DNA of 57,860 nucleotides from an uncultured Enterorhabdus sp. (GTDB lineage Bacteria; Actinomycetota; Coriobacteriia; Coriobacteriales; Eggerthellaceae). The stretch's first letter is position 1; each line of letters starts with the position of its first letter. Below the pieces are notes generated by a model, which worked only from the letters and a program-made list of their open reading frames with translations, made no database searches and had not been told where the DNA came from. Below are positions 7,086-15,910 of this stretch, in pieces. Both the position numbers and the translations under genes were made by a program. The DNA lies in contig CANPHS010000002.1 of assembly GCA_947573925.1 (NCBI GenBank), positions 1 through 57,860 on the forward strand, in the 5' to 3' direction.

Positions 7086-9401
7086 CTACTTCTCCGGAAT
7101 GTACTCCGACAGAAGGGCGATGAGGGCATGGATGTTCAAGGGCTTGGTGGTGAGCGCCGTCATGCCCGCCTCCTTGGCCCGCCGCTGCCCCTCTTCGAAG
7201 GCGTCGGCCGTCTCGGCAATGATGGGAAGCGTGGCCGCGTCGGGGCGGTCCAGGGCGCGAATCTCGCGGGTGGCCTCGTCGCCGTCCATACGGGGCATGC
7301 GCATGTCCATGAGCACGGCGTCGTAGTGGAACGGCTCCACCGCGGCGATCTTGCGCACCGCCGCATCGCCGTCGCGGGCCTCGTCCGATTCGAAGCCGTA
7401 GTCCTTCAAGATTTCCACGAGGATTTCCCGGGACAGGTCGTCGTCGTCCACCACGAGCACCTTGGAGCCGGTGAAGTCGCGCCGGGGCGGCTCCTCGGCG
7501 GCACCGGCTCCGGCAGCCTCGGCCACCTCCTCGGCCTCGGCCAGGCGCAGCGGCAGCGTGATGGTGAAGGTGGAGCCGCGGCCGAGGGCGCTTTCCACCT
7601 CGATCTCGCCGCCCATGAGGTCCACGAGACTCTTGGTGATGGTCATGCCGAGGCCCGTGCCCTCGGTCTTGTTGGTGTAGCCGAGCCCGTCGCGCTCGAA
7701 GGGCAAGAAGATGCGGTCGAGGAACTCCGGAGTCATGCCGCAGCCGGTGTCGCTGACGGAGATGGCGTAGGAGCCGAAGCCGCGCGGGGCACCGTCGCAC
7801 TCGGTCAGGCGCATGGTGACGAGGCCTCCTTCGCGGGTGAACTTCACGGCGTTGCCCACGGTGTTCACGAGGATCTGGTTCAGGCGCAGCGGGTCGGTGA
7901 CCACCTGGGGATGGTCGAGCCGCCCCACCTCCACGGCGAGGTCGATGCCGCAGGCAGCGGCCTTCTCGCCGAACATGGCCTGCACCTCGTCCACGGCGGC
8001 GGGCAGATCCACGATGTCCTCGTTGAAGGACATCTTGCCGCCCTCGATGCGACTCACATCCAGAATGTCGTTCACAAGGCTGAGCAAATGGTCGCTCGAC
8101 AGCATGATCTTCCGCAGGCAGTCGCGCACCCGGTCGGTGTCGTTCAGGTGATCGAGCGCGATGGAAGCGAACCCCGAGATGGAGTTCATGGGCGTGCGGA
8201 AGTCATGGGACATGTTGGTGAGGAAGGTGGATTTCGCCTGGCTGGCGTGCTCGGCCAGATCGAGCGCGTTCTGCAGCGCCACCTTCTGGCTGAGCTGCTC
8301 GCGCATCTCGCCGGTGACGTTGCGGGCCGCGAGGATCACCTTGGAATCGTTGTGGGGCAGACGGATGACGCGCAGCTCCACGTACTGTTCCTCGCTGCCG
8401 AACAGGCGCCGGTAGCCCACGGAGAAGTCGGCCTCGCCATCCTCCAGGCGCCGCCACAGCACCTCGGGCCCCACCTCGGCCCGCACCCGGGCGCGGTCCT
8501 CCTCCACCACGAACGTGTCGATGTAGCGGGCCATGGCCTCGGGGTAGTTGCCCTCCCGCTCGCTGGCCAGGGCGAACTCCGCCGTGTCGTTCTCGCCGCG
8601 CCGGTAGATCTCCATCTCGTTGGTGTCCAGGTCCACCAGATACAGGGCGAAGTTCTCGGCGCCGAGGCTGTCGATGACCTCCACATACTGCTCGCTGCGC
8701 TGCTCGGCGTGCTTGGTACGGGTGAAATCCTCCAGGAAGCCGTAGGCGAAGCGCTCGGAGCGCCCCGTGTGGTCGAGGCTGATGCGCAGCCAGCGGCCGT
8801 CGGACAGGCGTCCCTCCTGGTAGAGGCTCGCCTGGTCGTCGCGGAAGTTCTCCATACGCCGGCGCAGCTCGTCGCCGGCGGCCGGGCCGAAGGTGCGCTC
8901 GATGAACTCCTCGAGGCTGATGAAATCGACGTCGATGCCGCTCTGCTCGCGGGCGGAGTCGGTGAGCAGCATCTGGCGGTAGCGCATGTCGTAGAAGAAC
9001 AGGCCCGCCGAGGCCTTGTCGAGGGCGCGCTGGGCCGGCACGAGCCAGCTGGTCACGTCCTGCAAGGTGAGGCCGCACAGCCCCTCGCCCACCGGGAACA
9101 CCTCGGCGCGGAAGAACTGCTGGAGCATATCGGACAGGGTCTCGAATTCCACGGAGCGCCCCTCGTAGGCCGCCTCGTAGAAGTGGTCGAGCCAGATGGG
9201 ATCGCCGCCCCAGATGGTGTACATGCCCACGCCCGTGAGGTCGTCGGCAGTGTGCCCGGTAATGGCGGCCATGGCGGGGTTGAGATAGCGGTACACCGCA
9301 TCGTAGGGCTGTCCCGCCTCGTCGAGCAGCACCTCGGCGACGCCGAAGGGCTGCGGGCTGCGATCGAACGTCGTCGCCCAAACCTTCAACATCTCGTCCA
9401 T
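7086..9401 (-). CDS. Soluble hybrid sensor histidine kinase with PAS-type domains and a C-terminal receiver
   Basis: 771 residues with no transmembrane helix, so it senses inside the cell. PAS-like sensory segments are seen at about 15-115, 130-230 and 245-365. The kinase core follows: H-box SHDFRTPMN with phosphoryl His399, N-box around N517, D/G boxes DTGCGM (551-556) and EGTGLGM (580-586). The receiver spans about 646-768, with VVDDDD and phospho-acceptor Asp699 in VLMDMRMP, and TTKPLN as the conserved Lys. No output domain or response regulator is adjacent, so the phosphoryl group may pass to an unlinked partner. The H-box has Phe where SHELRTP-type kinases have Leu, which is common in hybrids. 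The target is unknown. Confidence 0.9.
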   Translation of the reverse strand: MDEMLKVWATTFDRSPQPFGVAEVLLDEAGQPYDAVYRYLNPAMAAITGHTADDLTGVGMYTIWGGDPIWLDHFYEAAYEGRSVEFETLSDMLQQFFRAEVFPVGEGLCGLTLQDVTSWLVPAQRALDKASAGLFFYDMRYRQMLLTDSAREQSGIDVDFISLEEFIERTFGPAAGDELRRRMENFRDDQASLYQEGRLSDGRWLRISLDHTGRSERFAYGFLEDFTRTKHAEQRSEQYVEVIDSLGAENFALYLVDLDTNEMEIYRRGENDTAEFALASEREGNYPEAMARYIDTFVVEEDRARVRAEVGPEVLWRRLEDGEADFSVGYRRLFGSEEQYVELRVIRLPHNDSKVILAARNVTGEMREQLSQKVALQNALDLAEHASQAKSTFLTNMSHDFRTPMNSISGFASIALDHLNDTDRVRDCLRKIMLSSDHLLSLVNDILDVSRIEGGKMSFNEDIVDLPAAVDEVQAMFGEKAAACGIDLAVEVGRLDHPQVVTDPLRLNQILVNTVGNAVKFTREGGLVTMRLTECDGAPRGFGSYAISVSDTGCGMTPEFLDRIFLPFERDGLGYTNKTEGTGLGMTITKSLVDLMGGEIEVESALGRGSTFTITLPLRLAEAEEVAEAAGAGAAEEPPRRDFTGSKVLVVDDDDLSREILVEILKDYGFESDEARDGDAAVRKIAAVEPFHYDAVLMDMRMPRMDGDEATREIRALDRPDAATLPIIAETADAFEEGQRRAKEAGMTALTTKPLNIHALIALLSEYIPEK

Positions 9402-9550
9402 GGTACGCCCCCATCAACAGGCCAGCCGGAAATCTTCCCTTTGATGCACCATTCCAGTGTATCACTTTCTATGCGAAACGGTCATTAAATCGGGAATCTT
9501 CCCCGTATAAGCATGGTTTCGAAAACGTGGTGTTTCTTGAGCATGCGCAC

Positions 9551-9582
9551 AAAAAGACCCGCCGCAAGATGAGCGGCGGGTC
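9551..9582 (-). terminator. Rho-independent terminator of the lipoprotein gene
   Basis: Read on the minus strand, a 10-bp stem (GACCCGCCGC / GCGGCGGGTC) is followed by TTTTT. It lies 36 bases after the lipoprotein stop codon. Confidence 0.85.
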
Positions 9583-9618
9583 CGAAGAAAACAGGGTTGC
9601 GGCGTTTCCGCAGGTACC

Positions 9619-10080
9619 TTAGGCCTCCGGCTCGGCCTGCTGGTTCTCGTCGCGCTGCACCTCGCTGGCCGCCGGCGGGATGTCGCCCTTCTTGAAGCGC
9701 AGGGAGTTGCCCTCGACGGACAGCACCAGCTCGTCGCCCTCCAGCTTCGCGTCGGTGGTATCGCCCTGGAAGGTGATGGCCACGGTGGTGGCGTCCTTGG
9801 CCTCCCAGGTGCCGTCGACGTTCTCGCCGAACAGGCTGATGACGGCGTTGCCGCCCTCGTTCAGCTGCATGTACACGTTCAGGCCCATCTGGTTCATGGC
9901 GTCGATGTCCTCGGCCTTCAGCTCCTGGCCCTCGTTGTTGCCGCCGGACAGCACCCAATTGCCCTGGAAGTTGGTGGCGTCGTTGCCGCTGTTGGTGCCG
10001 CCGCCGGCGCATCCGGCCAGGGCCACGCAGAGGGCCATGGCGCACACGGCCGCGGCGATAATCTTTGCCTTCAGTTTCAT
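9619..10080 (-). CDS. Small secreted lipoprotein of unknown function
   Basis: 153 residues. A lipoprotein signal (KLKAK start, hydrophobic core, lipobox LAGC with the lipidated Cys near residue 24) is followed by a Gly/Asn-rich linker. A ~110-residue domain of alternating beta strands follows, with repeated GTW/GNW-type turns (FQGNWVLSGG, VDGTWEAKD, VAITFQGD). This pattern is common in lipoproteins of actinobacterial anaerobes with a lipocalin-like or DUF-type fold; that comparison is inference. The tail is acidic (EPEA). It has its own terminator and appears monocistronic. The ribosome site AAGGAGCGGGA precedes ATG. No function can be assigned. Confidence 0.7.
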   Translation of the reverse strand: MKLKAKIIAAAVCAMALCVALAGCAGGGTNSGNDATNFQGNWVLSGGNNEGQELKAEDIDAMNQMGLNVYMQLNEGGNAVISLFGENVDGTWEAKDATTVAITFQGDTTDAKLEGDELVLSVEGNSLRFKKGDIPPAASEVQRDENQQAEPEA

Positions 10081-10198
10081 TCCCGCTCCTTCGTTCGTGG
10101 TTGAACAGCCAGCGGGGTTATCTTAAACCTTAGCCATCCAATCAGCAATGGGCAACCACCACCGTTTACCGAGCGGTTGCCGGGATGAAGGAGGTCGT

Positions 10199-10558
10199 TC
10201 ACTCCCCCGCCGCAGCCTGGTAGCGCTCGCCCCAGGCCCCCATGGCATCGATGACCGGCCGCAGGGTCTCGCCGGTTTCCGTGAGGGCGTATTCCACCCG
10301 CGGGGGCACCTCCGGGTACACCCGGCGCACCACGAGCCCGGCCTCCTCCATTTCGCGCAGGTTGCTCGTAAGCACCTTCTGGGAAATGCCGCCGACGGAC
10401 TTCCTCAGCGCCCCGAAACGGCAGGTGCCGCCCAAGAGGTCGCGCATGATGAGCAGCTTCCACTTGCCGGCGATGAGTGCGGCACAGGTTTCCACGGGAC
10501 AGGCGGGCAGATCCGCTCGCCGGGGCTTGTTCTCGGATTTGAATTCGACATATTCCAT
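10199..10558 (-). CDS. HxlR-family transcriptional regulator
   Basis: 119 residues, typical for the family. The winged-helix core is clear: CPVETCAALIAGKWKLLI, then GTCRFGALRK, ISQKVLTSNLREMEEAGLV and the wing VEYALTETG. HxlR proteins are dimeric repressors or activators, often responding to aldehydes, quinones or disulfide stress through cysteines; Cys residues are seen near positions 20 and 25. The gene is divergent from the metallo-beta-lactamase-like gene at 10706, with a palindrome (10593-10606) between them. That gene is therefore the probable target, together with autoregulation. The inducer is unknown. Confidence 0.88.
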   Translation of the reverse strand: MEYVEFKSENKPRRADLPACPVETCAALIAGKWKLLIMRDLLGGTCRFGALRKSVGGISQKVLTSNLREMEEAGLVVRRVYPEVPPRVEYALTETGETLRPVIDAMGAWGERYQAAAGE

Positions 10559-10592
10559 AGCCCACCTCGTTAGTTTCCTTTGGGTACTTATC

Positions 10593-10606
10593 GCACTTTG
10601 AAGTGC
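10593..10606. promoter_or_regulatory. Candidate HxlR operator
   Basis: GCACTT-TG-AAGTGC is a perfect palindrome inside a stretch with two similar TACTTA-type half sites, between the divergent HxlR and metallo-beta-lactamase-like genes. The position suggests autoregulation. The assignment rests on position and symmetry only. Confidence 0.45.
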
Positions 10607-10705
10607 TTACTTTCCGAATGTTCTCGTCCATTCTAAGCTATGGACCGTCAGAAACGCAAGGGCCGCCGCAACGAAGCCGACGGTCCCGAGGGAAAGGAAC
10701 CCGCC

Positions 10706-11509
10706 ATGCAGAAGAACGATTTCACCGTGATCGACCTTGCGAAGGGCCAGGTGCGCGTCTATGAGCGCGACGGCGTGCGCCTGCACGCCTACCAGACCCG
10801 GGACCTCATCGACGACGAGGTGTTCGTGGTGGAGAAGGACGGCCGCGGCCTCGTCATCGAGTACCCGCCGTTCTTCGAGAACATCGCTGAACTCACGGAC
10901 TACCTGTCCAATGCCGGCATCGAGGTGGAGGGCATCCTGGCCGCCTACCACATGGCCGGCGCCAGCTTCCTGCCCGGCGTGCCCGTGTACGCCACGGCCT
11001 CGGCCGACCGGTACGGCCACGAGGGCGGCGGCCGCGCCCTCATCGACAACTTCACCGGCGCGTTCGGCGACGCCTTCGACGGCTCCATCGCCGCGGTGAC
11101 CGACGTGCTGGAAGCGGGTCCGACCGAGATTGCCGGCATCGCGGTGAACATTCTGCCCAACGACGAGGCCTTCGACATCGAGATTCCCGCGCTGAACGCC
11201 GTGTACGTGCACATGCTCGGCCACGACTGCCACTCCATCGTGGCCGGCCCGGCCCACGCCGACGCCATCATCGCCCAGCTGGAAAGCTTCCTCAGCCGCG
11301 GCTTCGACCTCGTACTCACGAGCCACTATACCCCCGAGGACCAAAAAGACGTGCGCACCAAGATCGCCTATCTGGAGAACCTGAAGACCCTGGCCGCCGA
11401 AGCCGAGAACGCCACCGCCTTCAAGGCCGCCGTCCAAGAGGCCTACCCGGCCTACGCCGGCGAGAACTACCTGGATATGACGACCGGCTTCTTCTTCCCC
11501 GAAGCCTAA
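10706..11509 (+). CDS. Metallo-beta-lactamase-like protein lacking the HxHxDH site
   Basis: 267 residues from ATG 10706, which follows GGAAAGGA; the 22 upstream in-frame codons are charged and lack a ribosome site. The layout resembles MBL-fold proteins: early strands, a segment VYVHMLGHDCHSIVAGP like the third metal-ligand region, LTSHYTPED like the last His motif, and a conserved-looking tail ending NYLDMTTGFFFP. The HxHxDH loop expected after residue ~80 is instead AAYHMAGASFLP, so normal dinuclear metal binding is doubtful. Divergent from the HxlR regulator, hence probably induced by the same signal. It may be a binding protein or an atypical hydrolase. Confidence 0.65.
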   Translation: MQKNDFTVIDLAKGQVRVYERDGVRLHAYQTRDLIDDEVFVVEKDGRGLVIEYPPFFENIAELTDYLSNAGIEVEGILAAYHMAGASFLPGVPVYATASADRYGHEGGGRALIDNFTGAFGDAFDGSIAAVTDVLEAGPTEIAGIAVNILPNDEAFDIEIPALNAVYVHMLGHDCHSIVAGPAHADAIIAQLESFLSRGFDLVLTSHYTPEDQKDVRTKIAYLENLKTLAAEAENATAFKAAVQEAYPAYAGENYLDMTTGFFFPEA

Positions 11510-11598
11510 GAAGGCCACCGCGCAGAGACGCACCGACGGATGGGGTCGCAGGCGTTGCGGCCCTATTTCCGTTTGGGGCTCCGCCACCGGCAGCTGGT

Positions 11599-12521
11599 CT
11601 AGCAAGCAGCGCCGCGCGGAGCGCACCCCTCATCCAGGCCCCGTACGCTCTCCACCACGCATTCCTCGAAGATGGCCTCATAGGAGCCGGGGGCCGGTTC
11701 GCGGGTATGGGCGATGCCGAAGCCCAGCGCGACCCCTCCACAGGGATGGCCCGCACGGCGTCGTTGTGGGAGAAGGCCGCCAAGCGCTCCATGTAGGGAA
11801 GGCAGAAACCGAGGGCACGGCCCCGGGCAACCTCTTCGTATATCCACATGATCTCGCTGCGCTCCACGATATCCGGCAATGCCAGCCCTGCGTCTTCCAT
11901 GCGCTCCACCAGACGGCGGTAACACTTGTATCCGTGGCCCGGCATGGCGATGCTTTGCCCCACCAAATCGTCGAGCAGAAGCCTCTCGCAGTCAAACAAC
12001 GGGTTTCCTCGGTGAACCCATAGGCACACGTTGGTGCGATATGCCTCCCGAAAGGCCATGTCTCCGCGAGCCGGCGACACCAGAAGCCCGCATCGGTAGC
12101 GCTCCTCGTGCACAAATCGCTCGCAATCCTCGTCGGTCATCTCGATGACCGTCAGGCGCACCTCGGGGCACCGCCGGGCAAAGGCCGTTCTCAGCGACTT
12201 CCCAATGAGGCCGGCCACACCGAGCGACGAGGCCACTTGCAGCTCCACGGCCCCCTTCCTGGTTATCTCGTCGAACGAGTGCTGAAGCGCCCTGCGCTCC
12301 TGCTGCACGGCCTGGGCGTATTCGTAGAAGCGATCGGCATAGGGGGTGGGACGGCGCTGGCCATCGGCGTCCAGGGCGAACAACGTGACGCCGAGTTGGC
12401 GCTCCAGATTTCGTATAGCCTTGGAAAAGCCTTGGGGCGACATGGGAATGTGCGCCGCCGCAATGCTGAAATTCTGCGATTCGTAGGCAAGAATGAAATA
12501 ATCGATGCGATCCTCAAACAT
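11599..12521 (-). pseudogene. LysR-family regulator gene with a one-base frameshift
   Basis: The first ~265 codons give a normal LysR protein: N-terminal helix-turn-helix (NFSIAAAHIPMSPQGFSKAI) and an effector domain with typical CLWVHRGNPL and LLLDDLVGQS segments. At the CCCC run 11733-11736 the frame is lost. The unbroken reading continues in the next frame as VALGFGIAHTREP and ends at 11599, giving a normal ~307-residue protein if one G is restored (minus strand). In the present frame the ORF runs Arg/Pro-rich to 11421, overlapping the MBL-like gene. It is divergent from flavoprotein 1, its likely target. This is either a real recent inactivation or a homopolymer sequencing error. Confidence 0.8.
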
Positions 12522-12716
12522 AAACCCTCCCTAGCGCGCAATGCGCGATCCCTGCGTCTATTCTATACCTCGGACCCCATCCGCGACGAAACTCATAGTT
12601 TCACGGAACAAACAATCGGCTCCAAGGAAATCCGTTCCCCTCGTCGTTTTCCTTGGGCATAATGCCAGCCATCGCAGCCGGGGAGCTGCGGAACCGATCT
12701 GATTCAGGAGGGAATC

Positions 12717-14435
12717 ATGACTGAAAGTAATCTGAGCCGCCGTTCGTTTCTGACCGGTGCGGGCCTGGTGGCCGCCACCGTGGCCGGAGCCGGTCTGGCT
12801 GGCTGCGCTCCGAGCGCTCCGGCCGCATCGGAGCCGAGCGACGATCTGGCCGCCACGGGAGAGGAGGCCGGAACCGGCAACGCCGAGGCTGCGGCCGACG
12901 ACATTTGGAAGATCGCCGAGCTGGGCGAGCCTGCCGAGACCATCACCGCCGACGTGTGCATCATCGGCGCGGGCGGCACGGGCACCGCGGCGGCCGTGCA
13001 GGCCATTGATTTGGGGCTTACGCCCATCGTCATCGAGCGCATGGACGGCTACGGCGGCTCCTTCGTGGGCACCGAGGGCATGACCGGCCTGGAGACCAAG
13101 TACACGTCCGGCGCGAACTGCCCCACCTTCGCCGGAGCCTACAACCCGAATGCGCCCTATGGCGTGAAGAACGCCATGAATACGTGCCTGAACTTCCATC
13201 ACTGGATTCCCCAGCACAAGCTCTACGAGAACTTCTTCGGTCAGATGAACGAGACCATCGACTGGCTGGAGGGCCATGGCCTTGAGTTCGCCGAGGTCAT
13301 CGCCATCGGTGCCGGCCCGAAGATCTGGCACGTGTACGACAAGGGCGACGACGCCAGCCCCGGCGGCCACTTCATGATGACCTTCGGCGAAGAGGCCAAG
13401 CGTCTGGGCGTGGAGGCCCGCTTCCGCACCTTCGGTCGCCAGCTGGTTATGGAAGACGGCAAGGTGGCCGGCGTGCTGGCCGAGGACGAGAAGGGCAACG
13501 TCATCAAGATCGAGGCCCCCGTGGTCATGATCGCCACGGGCGGCTACGCCAACAACTCCGACTTCCTCTACGGCGTGTCCGAGACGAAGAACGTGAACAT
13601 CCAGGCCCTGGGCATGGACTGCCGCGACGGCGACGGCATCAAGATGGCGAAGGCCGCCGGTGCCGCCATGGCCGAGGGCCTCGGCACGGTCATGTGGTGC
13701 GGCCCGGTGACCCTCGGCGCAGTGACCGCCACCTGGACCACCGACGCCTACTCCGCCGGCGTGCAGCCCACCCTGTGGCTGAACCAGAGCGGCGAGCGCT
13801 TCTGCAAAGAAGATCTCTGGCTCGACGACTTCGCCGGTGCCGGCATCGCCGTGCGCAACCAGGAGCGCACCTTCGTGCTGTTCACCGAGACCGACATGAA
13901 GCGCTGGGAGACGGAAGGCCCCGACGGCCAGGTGTTCTCCTTCGGCACGCCGGGCACGCCCTTGGCCGAAGCCCGCGAGGTGCTGCAGGCCTCCGAGGGC
14001 TGCCATGTGGGCGACGACCTGGCAGCCCTGTGCACCGAGGTGGGCCTGGACGCCGCCGCGGTGCAGGCCACGGTGGACGCCTACAACGCCGCCTGCGCCA
14101 AGGCGGCCGGACTGAACGGCGAGGACACCTCCGCCGACGAAGAGTTCGGCAAGCGCGCCAAGTACATGCACGCCGTGGATGCCGGCCCCTACTGGCTGTG
14201 CGAGGTGGGCGACGGCTTCTACACCACCTGCGGCGGCATCAAGGTGAACGAGAAGACCCAGGTACTGGATGAGGAAGGCCAGGTTATCGGCGGCCTGTAC
14301 GCCGGCGGCTCCGATGCCGGCGGCCTGTACGGCGACTCCTACGACGTGAAGTTCGCCCCCGGCTCCCAGGCCGCCTGGGCCGTGAACTCGGGCCGTTTGG
14401 CCATGAAGGACGCCAAGGAGTACCTCGGCAAGTAA
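12717..14435 (+). CDS. Tat-exported FAD-binding flavoprotein 1 (fumarate/urocanate reductase-like)
   Basis: 572 residues. Twin-arginine signal SRRSFLTG (7-14) and lipobox LAGC (Cys30) predict export in folded form and lipid anchoring. The FAD site is CIIGAGGTGTAA (from residue 81), with a second dinucleotide motif ATGGYANN mid-chain and a C-terminal GGLYAGGSDAGGLYG segment that closes over FAD. No FMN-binding or heme domain is fused, so electrons must come from another protein. Members reduce fumarate, urocanate or other unsaturated organic acids, or act as dehydrogenases; the substrate cannot be read off. Divergent LysR regulator upstream, terminator downstream. The ribosome site is AGGAGG. 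Confidence 0.88.
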   Translation: MTESNLSRRSFLTGAGLVAATVAGAGLAGCAPSAPAASEPSDDLAATGEEAGTGNAEAAADDIWKIAELGEPAETITADVCIIGAGGTGTAAAVQAIDLGLTPIVIERMDGYGGSFVGTEGMTGLETKYTSGANCPTFAGAYNPNAPYGVKNAMNTCLNFHHWIPQHKLYENFFGQMNETIDWLEGHGLEFAEVIAIGAGPKIWHVYDKGDDASPGGHFMMTFGEEAKRLGVEARFRTFGRQLVMEDGKVAGVLAEDEKGNVIKIEAPVVMIATGGYANNSDFLYGVSETKNVNIQALGMDCRDGDGIKMAKAAGAAMAEGLGTVMWCGPVTLGAVTATWTTDAYSAGVQPTLWLNQSGERFCKEDLWLDDFAGAGIAVRNQERTFVLFTETDMKRWETEGPDGQVFSFGTPGTPLAEAREVLQASEGCHVGDDLAALCTEVGLDAAAVQATVDAYNAACAKAAGLNGEDTSADEEFGKRAKYMHAVDAGPYWLCEVGDGFYTTCGGIKVNEKTQVLDEEGQVIGGLYAGGSDAGGLYGDSYDVKFAPGSQAAWAVNSGRLAMKDAKEYLGK

Positions 14436-14495
14436 GTTTCTGCCTATCCCCCGGGAAGGCGGCGCTCCCCTCCCTGCATCGCCCTTCCCTCTTCC

Positions 14496-14526
14496 AAGCC
14501 CCCGTTGCCTCCCAGCGGGGGCTTTC
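14496..14526 (+). terminator. Rho-independent terminator of flavoprotein 1
   Basis: AAGCCCCCG and CGGGGGCTT form a 9-bp stem with an 11-base loop and a short TTT tail, about 60 bases after the stop codon. It sits just before the end of the convergent fusion gene and could serve both. Confidence 0.75.
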
Positions 14527-14531
14527 CCGTT

Positions 14532-15818
14532 CTAGAGCAGCGGCTCGATGTACGCGAGGGGCGCCACGCGGGTGCGGCCGCAGTGGGCGCGGCCCTTGGG
14601 CGTGAGCAGGCCCGGCTTGGGGACGATCATGGTGAGGGTGGCGTCGGCGGTCACGACGTCGGCGGCCGTCTCGCCCGTTTGGGCGGAAAGACCGCTCGGC
14701 GTATCGGCGGCGAGGACGGGCACGCCGGCGGCGCGGGCCTCGCTGATGGCGCGAATCCACCCGTCGAAGGGCGGTCGCACCGTGGCGTTGGCGAAGCCGG
14801 TGCCGAGGATGGCGTCGATGGCGAGTGCCGGACGGGGCCCTGCGGCGGCCGACGCACTGCCGGTGCGCCCGGAAAGGCCGGTGCCATTGAGGGCGAGCAG
14901 GTCGCGCAGGGCTTCTTCCGAGGGAGCCACCGCGACGGAGCTGCGCGGGCCGAGGGCTTCCGCAACCCGCAAGGCGGCCGAGCGGGCCGGCTCGGCCGCC
15001 AGTTCTTCGGGGGCCAGGGCCGTGACCACGTGCACCGGGATGCCCCATGCGTCCAGGTATTCCGCGGCCACCCAGCCGTCGCCGCCGTTGTTGCCGTTGC
15101 CGCAGAAGATGACCACCGGGCCCGGATCTTTCCCGTCGCCGACCCCCATGCCCCCGTCAACCTGCGTCTCTTCCACCATCTTCCGCGCCTCGTAGGCGAG
15201 GAAGCGGCCGGCGCGGCGCATGAGGGCATCGAGCGGCGTGCCCGCGGCGGCGATGGCCTGCTCCAGGGCCACCACCTCGGGCACGGGAAGCACCGGCGGC
15301 TCGAAGGGGGTCACGGCCGCGGCCAGCGGGCGGTAGGCCTCCACGAGGCGCGGCAGCGACCAGGCGGCGTTGGCCGGGCTCGGCGAGGGCAGCGTCACCG
15401 CCGCCAGGCCCGTGCGCGGTTCGCACAGGCGCCCGTAGTACTTCGCCGCCGTGGCACCGGTGCAGAACACCTGCCTGATGGGCGCCGCGTCCAGCACGCG
15501 CGACAGGTCGTTGGCCTGCGGATTCGCGATGGAGGCGTCCGAAGCGCTCCGAATGTCACAGCTCGCGAGCACGTCCCACAGCGCGATGTGATGGCGCAGC
15601 AGCAAATCGGTGCGCTCGGCATTGCCCTCGGGCACCGGCTCGTCGAACAGCGCCGCCAGCACGCGCCAGAAGCGGTTCTGCGGATGTCCGTAGAAAAACG
15701 CCGCCTCGCGCGATTTCGGCGACGGCATGGTGCCGAGCACGAGCACCTCCGAGCGTTCGTCGAACACCGGCGGAATCCCATGCTCGATATGTTCCAGCGG
15801 CCGATTATCCACAGCCAT
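14532..15818 (-). CDS. Fusion: uracil-DNA-glycosylase-superfamily (deoxyinosine glycosylase type) + NAD(P)HX epimerase domain
   Basis: 428 residues from ATG 15818 (AAGGAGGT upstream). Residues 1-~165 match family-6 (HDG-type) DNA glycosylases: motif 1 LGTMPSPKSREAAFFYG with HPQNRFW (28-51) and motif 2 LPSPSPANAAW (143-153). Such enzymes excise hypoxanthine (deaminated adenine). Residues ~175-428 match the YjeF N-terminal/NnrE domain: GNGNNGGDGWVAA (240-252), DAILGTGF (335-342) and DTPSGLSAQTG (372-382). That domain epimerises damaged NAD(P)H hydrates for the partner dehydratase, whose domain is absent here. No internal ribosome site or stop separates the halves. Both parts handle damaged nucleotides, which gives the fusion some logic. 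It is convergent with flavoprotein 1. Confidence 0.82.
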   Translation of the reverse strand: MAVDNRPLEHIEHGIPPVFDERSEVLVLGTMPSPKSREAAFFYGHPQNRFWRVLAALFDEPVPEGNAERTDLLLRHHIALWDVLASCDIRSASDASIANPQANDLSRVLDAAPIRQVFCTGATAAKYYGRLCEPRTGLAAVTLPSPSPANAAWSLPRLVEAYRPLAAAVTPFEPPVLPVPEVVALEQAIAAAGTPLDALMRRAGRFLAYEARKMVEETQVDGGMGVGDGKDPGPVVIFCGNGNNGGDGWVAAEYLDAWGIPVHVVTALAPEELAAEPARSAALRVAEALGPRSSVAVAPSEEALRDLLALNGTGLSGRTGSASAAAGPRPALAIDAILGTGFANATVRPPFDGWIRAISEARAAGVPVLAADTPSGLSAQTGETAADVVTADATLTMIVPKPGLLTPKGRAHCGRTRVAPLAYIEPLL

Positions 15819-15910
15819 GGCAACCTCCTTTTGAAACGCTCGACAGCCGAAGAAAGCAGTGCGCGTTGCGCCAACAGTTGGAGGCGAACCCCGCGCCGTC
15901 GTCGCTGCGA

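Noticed and set aside
8203-9465. Second long minus-strand frame inside the histidine kinase
   Set aside because: An Arg/Pro/His-rich shadow frame; the kinase motifs are all in the other frame.
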